This document shows, in pieces, positions 53,775 to 61,185 of a DNA stretch of 64,000 nt. Every line of letters begins with the position of its first letter. The stretch's first letter is position 1. Position numbers and translations under genes: made by a program. The notes under the pieces are model-generated. The model was given only the letters and a program-made list of their open reading frames with translations, was not told where the DNA came from and did not search any database. Source of the DNA: Stenotrophomonas sp. 364 (GTDB lineage: Bacteria > Pseudomonadota > Gammaproteobacteria > Xanthomonadales > Xanthomonadaceae); assembly GCF_009832905.1 (NCBI RefSeq), contig NZ_CP047135.1, forward strand, positions 2,086,001-2,150,000, in the 5' to 3' direction.

Positions 53775-55472
53775 TTACGCGGGCTCGGTCTCCGCCTGGG
53801 GCGCCGCAGCGCTCTCCTCGATGTCGCCGGGCTTGTACTTGGTATCGCCGAAGTACAGCACCCGCCACATCGCCAGGTTGCCGATGAACCAGTGCGAGAT
53901 CGAGTCGTGGCCGTAGCCGTCGAAGAAGGTCTCCACCGCTTCGGGCAGCAGCTGCTTGTTGTCCCAGGCATCGAGCATGGTGCGCTCGGCCAAGGTGAGC
54001 CGCTTGCCGCGCTCGCGCTTGCGACGCAGGCTGACCATCTTGCCGACCAGGGTGTCGGTCTCGCTGGCCAGGCCCTTGCGCTGCTTCTTGACCTCCGACA
54101 GCGCATCGTTGCGTGCGCTCAATTCATCGGACACCCGGTTCCATTCGGCCAGTTGTTCGCTGCTCATGTCGCTTGGACCGCCATCGCGGGCATACGGGTC
54201 GCCCAGCTGCGCGCGGCGCCGGCGAAGGGTCTTCACCTCCGCATCCAGCGCATCCTGGCGCTCCTGCAGGCGCTGCATCGACGGCAGCTTGTCGCCGCGC
54301 GCCACCCGCACCTTCAACCAGCGGTGCAGCAGCTCCATGTGCGCGGCCTGCACGTCTTCCATGCGCCCCCGCTTCACCCGGACCGCCTGCAGGTAGGCGT
54401 TGTACGCCGCCTGCAGCTCGGGATCGGACTTGTCGAACTCCGCGAGAACCTCCGGGTCCAACCGGCTCATCGGGTGCAGCAGCACGCCGCCGGCCAGGGC
54501 GATGTCGTACATCTCGTTCAGGGCGAACCGCGCGATGCTGTTCTGGCGCCCCTGGTGCTGCGGATCGTAGCCACCGCCCACGTCGGAGTGCACGCCCGGA
54601 TACCAGATCTCCTGGGTATTGTCGGGATAGCGTGCATCGTCGCGGGTGGAGTCCAGCGGGAACTGGCCACGCAGTTCGTGCGCGGCGGTCATGTGCACCG
54701 ACTGCACCACCATCGGCGGGATGCGCATACCCTCGCCCCAGCCGTTATGGCCGTTGCCCGCATTGACGGCGGCGTGCGCCAGCGACGGCCACACCGACAC
54801 CACCGTGTCGTACAGGCCGGCGAACCCTATCCGCATCGGCACGGTTTTGTTGTACATCCAGGTGCCATCGGGCTGGCGCTTGCACAGCGCCACCAGGTCG
54901 CGGATGAACCCACGGGCCTGCGCCGCGCCGCGGGAGAAGCCGAACACCGACACGTTCACCACCACGATACGCATCTGCGCCGCCTGCTGGGAGATGAAGG
55001 TATCCAGCTGCTCCAGCGCATGGTCGATTCGCTCGCGCCCGCCCTTGCCGATCGCCAGGCCCAACGTGCCACCGCTGTCGCCCACCTCCGGGCACGGGGT
55101 GCCGACCCCGGCCAGGTACGTGGACAGCACGTTGCGGTGGCCATCGATGCGGGCGTTGTATAGGCGGGCGATGTTGGACAGGGCGCGTTCGTTTTCCTGC
55201 TTGCCCATCTCGGCATCGCGGTTGTTGCCGGTGCCATCGAAATAAATGGTGACCTGCAGCGACTGGCTGCAGCCGGTGGTGGCCTCTTCCTTCTCGGGCA
55301 GCGTGCAGCTCTGCGCGGCCTGCCGCTGCTGGCGCTCGGCATCGGTCATCGGCCGGGTACCCCGGGCCAGCCGCGCAGTGCGCGCCGTGGGATCAGCGTC
55401 GGCCACCGGCTCGGGCGAGCCGGGTTCCAGGTCAACCTGGCCGGGGATGGCAGTGGGATCAGTTGCGGTCAT
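53775..55472 (-). CDS. Tle1-type (DUF2235) T6SS phospholipase effector
   Basis: 565 residues. DUF2235 alpha/beta hydrolase elements: TIYFDGTGNN (79-85 core), the nucleophile elbow G178-F-S180-R-G182 in SVFGFSRGAAQARGF, Asp297 in WYPGVHSDVGGGYDP, and His522 in GYGHDSISHW. Tle1 enzymes are phospholipases A delivered by T6SS against target membranes. Residues about 395-495 form a highly charged helical insert between the catalytic Asp and His (QERQDALDAEVKTLRRRR). It is carried by a vgrG-DUF4123-lipoprotein-tle1 order, which gives chaperone, carrier and candidate immunity. There is no PAAR domain. Confidence 0.92.
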   Translation of the reverse strand: MTATDPTAIPGQVDLEPGSPEPVADADPTARTARLARGTRPMTDAERQQRQAAQSCTLPEKEEATTGCSQSLQVTIYFDGTGNNRDAEMGKQENERALSNIARLYNARIDGHRNVLSTYLAGVGTPCPEVGDSGGTLGLAIGKGGRERIDHALEQLDTFISQQAAQMRIVVVNVSVFGFSRGAAQARGFIRDLVALCKRQPDGTWMYNKTVPMRIGFAGLYDTVVSVWPSLAHAAVNAGNGHNGWGEGMRIPPMVVQSVHMTAAHELRGQFPLDSTRDDARYPDNTQEIWYPGVHSDVGGGYDPQHQGRQNSIARFALNEMYDIALAGGVLLHPMSRLDPEVLAEFDKSDPELQAAYNAYLQAVRVKRGRMEDVQAAHMELLHRWLKVRVARGDKLPSMQRLQERQDALDAEVKTLRRRRAQLGDPYARDGGPSDMSSEQLAEWNRVSDELSARNDALSEVKKQRKGLASETDTLVGKMVSLRRKRERGKRLTLAERTMLDAWDNKQLLPEAVETFFDGYGHDSISHWFIGNLAMWRVLYFGDTKYKPGDIEESAAAPQAETEPA

Positions 55473-55541
55473 CGGCAGTGCACTCCTTCATCTACCGGTG
55501 CGGGCACCGGATGGCTTCCTTGGAGAACGGGCAACACGTAC

Positions 55542-56048
55542 TTACAGGCCCTGGTTCGCGATATGGCCCTCGGGGATCTTCTCGCGGCGCAGGTCCCAGG
55601 GGTCCTTGCCGCGCTCGAGCAGTTCGGCCTCGACGTGACCGTCCTGGTAGAAGTGCAGCAGCAGTGTGTGCGGGTCGGCCGGATACGGCTGGCGCACCGT
55701 CACCTGCGCCGACCTCGGCTCCAGTGGTCCGACCTTCTCATACGTATTGGACTTCAGGTCGTAACGGCCGGACAGCTCCCAGCTGACGTTGAGCGTGATC
55801 GGTTTGTCAGTGCGTGGCGCCAGCGGACCCATCACCGAACCACTGTTGGTATAGGCCGATATTCCGCCCATCCACTTGCCATCCACCCGCGTGTCGTACA
55901 GATAGCGGTCGCTGTAATTGAACGCGAACAGCGTCAGGTACGGCGACTTCGGTTTGCTCTTGGCCATCGCACGCGAGCAACCCGCGCCGATCAGCACGAT
56001 GGCGAGCGCCGCGAGCGCGATCCAGGTAAACGACTTCAGACTCAACAT
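55542..56048 (-). CDS. DUF3304-like lipoprotein, candidate Tle1 immunity protein
   Basis: 168 residues. The leader is WIALAALAIVLIGAGC with a lipobox. The body, LTLFAFNYSDRYLYDTRVDGKWMGG (in part) and DPHTLLLHFYQDGHVEAELLERG, resembles the DUF3304 lipoproteins found beside T6SS lipases. It lies 69 bp before tle1 on the same strand. Periplasmic lipoproteins next to Tle effectors protect the producer from its own lipase, so I infer immunity. There is no direct proof. The start at the lipoprotein methionine (56048) is clear. Confidence 0.75.
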   Translation of the reverse strand: MLSLKSFTWIALAALAIVLIGAGCSRAMAKSKPKSPYLTLFAFNYSDRYLYDTRVDGKWMGGISAYTNSGSVMGPLAPRTDKPITLNVSWELSGRYDLKSNTYEKVGPLEPRSAQVTVRQPYPADPHTLLLHFYQDGHVEAELLERGKDPWDLRREKIPEGHIANQGL

Positions 56049-56094
56049 GCACGCTCCACGAGAAACAGACCAACGGTGTACGAACGGGACGGCA

Positions 56095-56952
56095 TCACCA
56101 GCTTTCCTCCATCGGCCAGACCGCATCGCCGATCTGCTTTGCGGTGCGGCGGCCATCGGCGAAGTCCTGCAATCGCTGCTGCCAGGCCGGGTCGTCGGCC
56201 AGGTCATCGCCAGCCAGCAACGCCCAGGTACACACCATCAGCACCCGTCGGCTGTCTTCGATGCCGAACCGGGCGGCCAGCGCCACCGCGCCGCGCAGGA
56301 ACCGGTACCAGTTGGCCGATGGCAGGCGATCGAGCAGTTCCGGATCGGTCAGCTGGTAGTGCTCGATCAAGGTATAGGGGTAGGCGGAATCGATCAGCAC
56401 ACGACGCTGCTCGGCTTCCAACGTCCACGGCAGCAGGTGCGGATCGATGGCCGGACAGGTTAGCGCCAGGGTGTCCCAGCGATGATCGTGGGTCACGTAA
56501 TGCCAGCGCTCCCCCACCGCGAGAAAGGCGTCGCGCTGCTCGGGGTCCAGCGCCTGCACCCACCAGGGCAGCACGCGCCCGTCGTAGAAGCGGGCCAGGA
56601 ATTCCTTGCCGTTGGGGTACCGCGCATCCAGCCGGCGCGACAGGCGCTGCAGCAGCACGTCCTGCGTCAACCCGGACTCGATCACCGTGGCGGCTCCCAG
56701 TGCCCTGGCATGGCCGTCCAGGCGGAGCAGCACGGCCTCCGCCGGCAGCTCAGGGGGCAGCCGGGACAGATACACCGAGGTATCGGCGCTGCCATCGGCC
56801 AGCAGCCCATCGAACAGGCGCGACGCCGCATGCGGCAGGAACTGCAGCACGGCCTGTGGTGCATCGCACTGGGCGCCGTCGAGCAGTAGATAGCGATGCA
56901 GCCCCGTCGCCAAGGGCTGCCACTGCGTGCGCGGGAAGGTCGTCGGCACCAT
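56095..56952 (-). CDS. DUF4123 T6SS effector chaperone (Tap/TEC)
   Basis: 285 residues. The DUF4123 core is at about 20-150: HRYLLLDGAQCDAP, FLARFYDGRVLPWWVQALDPEQRDAF and an aromatic-rich WHYVTHDHRWDTL. The C-terminal 100 residues are helical. Tap/TEC proteins load a specific effector on the VgrG tip and are encoded between vgrG and the effector gene. That is exactly the place here: 3 bp after vgrG and before the lipoprotein and tle1. It should serve Tle1. Confidence 0.92.
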   Translation of the reverse strand: MVPTTFPRTQWQPLATGLHRYLLLDGAQCDAPQAVLQFLPHAASRLFDGLLADGSADTSVYLSRLPPELPAEAVLLRLDGHARALGAATVIESGLTQDVLLQRLSRRLDARYPNGKEFLARFYDGRVLPWWVQALDPEQRDAFLAVGERWHYVTHDHRWDTLALTCPAIDPHLLPWTLEAEQRRVLIDSAYPYTLIEHYQLTDPELLDRLPSANWYRFLRGAVALAARFGIEDSRRVLMVCTWALLAGDDLADDPAWQQRLQDFADGRRTAKQIGDAVWPMEESW

Positions 56953-56955
56953 GGA

Positions 56956-59745
56956 TCAGCCCTTCGGGGTCAACGGCGCGGCACGCTGCGCGGCCAACAG
57001 CAGGCATTCCTTGCACACCGACTGCGGGAACACCGGCAGCGGATAGTTGCCGCTGCCGCCGGGTTGGAACGACTTGCGCGCCGCATGCACGGTGATGGTG
57101 CCCGGCGCGGTGAAGGTGATGTTGCCCTGTTCGATGGTGAGACTGGCACCACCGGCCGTGGCCACATGGAGCGTGCGCCCGGCGGCCAGTTCCAGCGCGG
57201 CCTGGGCGCTGGCGCCGTGCAGCGCCGCCTGCGACTGCACCCGGATCTCGTCATTCTGCGCCAGCAGTTCCAGCGTCCCGGTGCCGCTGACCACGCTCAG
57301 CGTAGTGGCCTGCGCACCTTTACCGGTGCGCGCCGCCGCAAGCACGCCCAGCGCCTGGCGGCTGTGCCAGCGTGCCTGGCCCATCACCACGGTTTCGCTG
57401 GCCAGGCCGCTGCCCAAGGTGAGCGTCTCGCCCTGCGCCCACTGCAGCGACTGCCCGGCCACGTGCGCGATGCCCGCGGGTGCGGCGATGCCCAGCAACG
57501 GGTCGCCGGTGTGCGGCACGCGGCCGTCGCCGGCCGCGGCATCGCGGTCCGGGGCGGCCCCACGCGCATCGGGGTAAGCCGCGCCCGTTACCGCGGTACG
57601 GGTGCTGCGCAGCAACGCCTGCAGCGGCGCGGCATCGGTCACCAGCCGGGAGTGCGCCGGGCGCAGCACGCCTTCACTGTCGGCCAGACGCACCGTTTGA
57701 TGCGTGCCGGCGGCCACCGCAAACGTACTGCCCAGCGTATCCAGCTGGGTCAGCAGGGCGACCGGCGCCGAGGCGGTGCCCGCGGCGCTGGTAGCGCCCG
57801 CATAGGCACTGAGCCACAGCCCGGCCTGCCCACGCACGCTGCCCCAGGCATCGCTGCGCAGTTCAAACCCTTCGCCGCGCAGGCTGCCGCGGTAGTTGTC
57901 GGCCTGGTGGACCAGATGGCCCAGGCTCAGGCCGCTGGACGCCTGCGTGGTCGCCAGCTGCAGCCGCAGCTGGGCATCGCTGTCGTCGAACAGCAGGCGG
58001 CTGTAACCCTGCCCGCCCCACTCGCGGGACTGCACGCCCCACATCGCCCCGGCATGTCGATGCGCATCCTCACCGCCGCCGGCGGCGTGCCAGGCCGGCG
58101 CATGGCCGCCGCTGAGGTTGCCCTGCGCGCTGGCCACGGCATCGCCGGCCTGCGCATAGGCACTGGTATCGGCCTCGGCGCTGCGGCCGCCCGGGGTCGG
58201 CACGGTACCGGCCTCACCCTGGCCGTTGTAGAGGCTGCCCAGTACCACCGGACGATCGATGTCGCCCTCCAGGAAGCCCACCAGGACCTCCTGCCCCACG
58301 CGCGGCACGAACTGGCTGCCAACGCCCGGCCCCGCATAGCGCTGGGCCACGCGCAGCCAGGTGCTGTCGGCACTCGCGCCCGCCGCGCTCTGGAAATGGA
58401 AACGAACCCGGATCCGCCCGAGGCTGTCGGCATGCACGTCGCGCGCGCCCTCCGTGCTGACCCCGGGCGCGGCCACCACCACGGCCGTCTGGTAGCCCGG
58501 TGCCAACGGCCGCGGGTTCAGTCGCGCACCACTGTCGTCGAACAACACCGGCCGCCAGGCCAGGTCGCGTGCCTGGGCGTCGAAGGTATTGGTGTAGCCG
58601 TGCGTCTGTGCGGCCCCGGAACTGTCTGCGGACGCCTCGGCGGCGTCCACCGGCTGAAGCCCTGCAAGTGCCTCGCGCAGGTCCACCGGCAAATTGTTGA
58701 TTCCCACATGCCGCACCCGGGTCAACACGAGTTCGGCAGGCGCGTTCCCGGGCAACCCGGTCACCGTCATCCACTGGCCGGCCGTGGCGCTGCGCAGCGT
58801 GCTACGCCCCTGCCACTGCTGGGCCTGCGCCTCGCCCGCCTGGGCCATCAGCCCGGCGTAACGATCCGCTTCCACACTGTCGGCAAAGCTGTAGGCACCG
58901 GACGGGTCATAGACCTCACGCGCCTCCCCTTGGCCGCCGCCTTCCAACGGCACGCCGGCGGCGAGCGAACGGCTGGCCTTGTAATCATCACTGTGCAGCG
59001 TCAGGCGCTGGGCGCCCAGGCGACGCCGGCGGCCAACGGCCTGCACGGTGTCATCGGCTTCGGTGGCATCGGCACGGTGGAAACGCACCCCGCCGCCCGC
59101 CTGCGACACCGGGTCCTGTGCCTGCGCGGCCACATCGGCAAACAGCACCAGCACGTGGCCACCTGGATCCTGCCCGCTGTCTTCCACCCGCCAGCCCAGC
59201 CCTTCTTCGGCAAGCAGTCGCTGGATGAAGGCCAGGTCGGTCTCGCGATATTGCACGCAGTAGCTGCGCGGTCGCGCGCCCTTGAGAAAATCCGCCGCTT
59301 CCCCGCTCCAGCGCCACAGCAGCTGGCCAGCGTGGTCGCCCAATACGGTGTCGACGATCTGCTGCACGTCCATGTTCTGGAATACGCGGCTGCGGCGGCC
59401 GTACTCCAACCGGCAACTGGCGTCACGCAGCACCACGCGGTAGCGCGCCAGGCCGCCATCGTCCGCCAGCAGGTGCGCTTCGGTGATGAGGCCATGCCGG
59501 GGCAGCCAGCGACCATCGGCCAGCCGGGTCTGCAGGCAGGCAGCGCTGCCCAGCCACGTCTCCAGGGGCAGGTCGGCATCGAGCGCCAACAGCAGTACCT
59601 CGTAGCGGAACCCGTGCGAGAGCTGTTCTTCACCCTGCCAGCGGTCCACCAGCACCATCGGCGCATCCGGCAACTGCATCCGGTACAGACGTTCCCCATC
59701 CAACAACCGGGCCGCCTGTGTCATCAGGTTCCGCATTGCTTCCAT
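56956..59745 (-). CDS. vgrG: VgrG spike protein with DUF2345 extension
   Basis: 929 residues. The N-terminal 400 residues are the gp27-like base (FRYEVLLLALDADLPLETWLG, QNMDVQQIVDTVLGDH, ETDLAFIQRLLAEEGLGW). A gp5 OB-fold follows (GRIRVRFHF, STWLRVAQRYAGPGVGSQF, PRVGQEVLVGFLEGDIDRPV in parts, ...LYNGQGE). The C-terminus beyond about 620 is a DUF2345 region (QSREWGGQGYSRLLFDDSD...LEQGNITFTAPGTITVHA in part) ending in a short Cys-containing tail (SVCKECLLLAAQ). It forms the T6SS tip and carries cargo. AAGGTGA precedes the start. Confidence 0.95.
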   Translation of the reverse strand: MEAMRNLMTQAARLLDGERLYRMQLPDAPMVLVDRWQGEEQLSHGFRYEVLLLALDADLPLETWLGSAACLQTRLADGRWLPRHGLITEAHLLADDGGLARYRVVLRDASCRLEYGRRSRVFQNMDVQQIVDTVLGDHAGQLLWRWSGEAADFLKGARPRSYCVQYRETDLAFIQRLLAEEGLGWRVEDSGQDPGGHVLVLFADVAAQAQDPVSQAGGGVRFHRADATEADDTVQAVGRRRRLGAQRLTLHSDDYKASRSLAAGVPLEGGGQGEAREVYDPSGAYSFADSVEADRYAGLMAQAGEAQAQQWQGRSTLRSATAGQWMTVTGLPGNAPAELVLTRVRHVGINNLPVDLREALAGLQPVDAAEASADSSGAAQTHGYTNTFDAQARDLAWRPVLFDDSGARLNPRPLAPGYQTAVVVAAPGVSTEGARDVHADSLGRIRVRFHFQSAAGASADSTWLRVAQRYAGPGVGSQFVPRVGQEVLVGFLEGDIDRPVVLGSLYNGQGEAGTVPTPGGRSAEADTSAYAQAGDAVASAQGNLSGGHAPAWHAAGGGEDAHRHAGAMWGVQSREWGGQGYSRLLFDDSDAQLRLQLATTQASSGLSLGHLVHQADNYRGSLRGEGFELRSDAWGSVRGQAGLWLSAYAGATSAAGTASAPVALLTQLDTLGSTFAVAAGTHQTVRLADSEGVLRPAHSRLVTDAAPLQALLRSTRTAVTGAAYPDARGAAPDRDAAAGDGRVPHTGDPLLGIAAPAGIAHVAGQSLQWAQGETLTLGSGLASETVVMGQARWHSRQALGVLAAARTGKGAQATTLSVVSGTGTLELLAQNDEIRVQSQAALHGASAQAALELAAGRTLHVATAGGASLTIEQGNITFTAPGTITVHAARKSFQPGGSGNYPLPVFPQSVCKECLLLAAQRAAPLTPKG

Positions 59746-59886
59746 GGCTCACCTTGGCTCGCGCGGCACCGGCATCGCCGGTGTCGCTTCCATCCCCTGT
59801 GATCCGACGGTAGCAGATGCAAAACCAACACGCACGCTACGCAAGGCAGCGCCCGTTAAAACTACGTCAACGTGCCGCCAACGTAC

Positions 59887-60519
59887 TCAGTAGGTCGCGT
59901 AGGGAACCTCAACCACGACGGGGGCTCCGGGCGACCCCACCGGGCGCAGGGTGAAGCGATCCAGCGAGCCATCTTCGTCGGTGAAGGTGGTCGTCTGGAA
60001 CTGCAGCGTGTAGCTGCGGCTGCCGGTCTTGACCGTGCCGGCGGCATCGATGCTGGCACCCGGAGGCAGCAGCAGCCCACCCAGGTCGCTGTAGGCCTCG
60101 ATCGCGTCATGGAAAACGTAGGTGGCCAGTGCACCGTCACGTTTCATTTCGTACACGCGCGGTTCGTAGGGCGGCGGGGTGTCGTTGCCTTCATTGAGCA
60201 GGTCCGACACCCAGACGCCGGGCAGGCGGTACTGCGATTCCAGCACGCCCGCGTCCAGCCGGTCGCTGCTCACCACCATGCAGCACACCACGCGCTTGGC
60301 TTCCCGGTCCAGGATGGCAAAGCGCGTGCCTTTGGCCGCGCTCGTCGGCAGCATCGCAAACGCCAGGTCGTCCTGTGCCGGCTCGACCCCATTGGCCGAG
60401 TGCAGGTTGCGCCAGCCGCCAAAGACCGGGGCCGTGGTCGCGCCCTGTGCCGCGGCATCCAGGGCAACGGAAAGCCCCAGCGCCAACAGCAGCGCCTGCG
60501 TGATGTTTCTGCCCTGCAT
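59887..60519 (-). CDS. Paralogue A of a candidate T6SS immunity protein
   Basis: 210 residues. The signal peptide is LLLALGLSVALDAAAQ. The body contains GWRNLHSANGVEP, LAFAMLPTSAAKGTRFAILD, VVCCMVVSSDRL and LPGVWVSDLLNEG. The last three align residue by residue with the neighbour at 60575-61183. Each carries an adjacent Cys-Cys pair. No known domain. The position (after an LAS-peptidase effector and its first candidate immunity gene) suggests a second periplasmic immunity protein. Confidence 0.72.
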   Translation of the reverse strand: MQGRNITQALLLALGLSVALDAAAQGATTAPVFGGWRNLHSANGVEPAQDDLAFAMLPTSAAKGTRFAILDREAKRVVCCMVVSSDRLDAGVLESQYRLPGVWVSDLLNEGNDTPPPYEPRVYEMKRDGALATYVFHDAIEAYSDLGGLLLPPGASIDAAGTVKTGSRSYTLQFQTTTFTDEDGSLDRFTLRPVGSPGAPVVVEVPYATY

Positions 60520-60574
60520 GGGTGTGGGTCCAGTGTTGAAAGCGCCGCCACTATGCGTCAGCGGCGCGGGAGGA

Positions 60575-61183
60575 TCAATTGGTGCCGAAGCGTACGTCGA
60601 CCGTCTGCGCCGCGCCACCGGTTTCAGGCGTGAGGCGGTAGGTTTCCAGCCCGCCGTCATCGTCGGGCAACGTGTCCACGGTGCGGACCACCGTGTAGGT
60701 AGCACCGCCGAAGCTCACCTTGCCCGCACCCGCCGCCTGTGCATCGGCCGGCAGCAACAGGCCGCCCCATTCGCCGCTCTCGGTGAAATGCCCCTCGAAC
60801 CGGTAGCCCAGCAGGCGACCCACCGGGCGCGCGGCGAACACGTGCGATGCCCCGCTGGCGCCATTGTCCAGCCCACTGGTCAGATCCGATGCCCACACCC
60901 TGGGCACCTGGTAGGAATGCTCCAGGGTGGCCTGCTGCAGCCGCGGGCTGGAGACCTCCAGGCAGCAGACCGGCTGCCCCCGGGTCAGGTCCATCACCGT
61001 GAAACGGCTGCCTTTGCCAGCATCGGCGGGCAACATCACGAACGCGCTGCGCTGTTCGGACACCGAATACGCCGGCCCGATCGGCAGGCTGCGCCAGCCG
61101 CCCGCGGACGGCCCGGCCGCGTGGGCGCTGCCAGCGACGGCAAGCAGGGAAAACACAGCAGCGATGGCGCCTTTCATGGACAT
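60575..61183 (-). CDS. Paralogue B of a candidate T6SS immunity protein
   Basis: About 202 residues. The leader AIAAVFSLLAVAGSAHA is followed by GWRSLPIGPAYSV, AFVMLPADAGKGSRFTVMD, PVCCLEVSSPRL and VPRVWASDLTSG. It is the closest relative of the protein at 59887-60519. The start follows the effector stop by 2 bp, so the two are translated together. A periplasmic location next to a peptidoglycan-targeting effector is the normal place for immunity. ATG 61183 or 61177 may be the true start. Confidence 0.75.
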   Translation of the reverse strand: MSMKGAIAAVFSLLAVAGSAHAAGPSAGGWRSLPIGPAYSVSEQRSAFVMLPADAGKGSRFTVMDLTRGQPVCCLEVSSPRLQQATLEHSYQVPRVWASDLTSGLDNGASGASHVFAARPVGRLLGYRFEGHFTESGEWGGLLLPADAQAAGAGKVSFGGATYTVVRTVDTLPDDDGGLETYRLTPETGGAAQTVDVRFGTN

Positions 61184-61185
61184 GC

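Noticed and set aside
56896-59802. Open frame of 968 codons on the plus strand opposite vgrG
   Set aside because: It is the antisense of a clear VgrG gene. The product is rich in His, Arg, Gln and Ala without domains, as expected for the shadow frame in GC-rich DNA.
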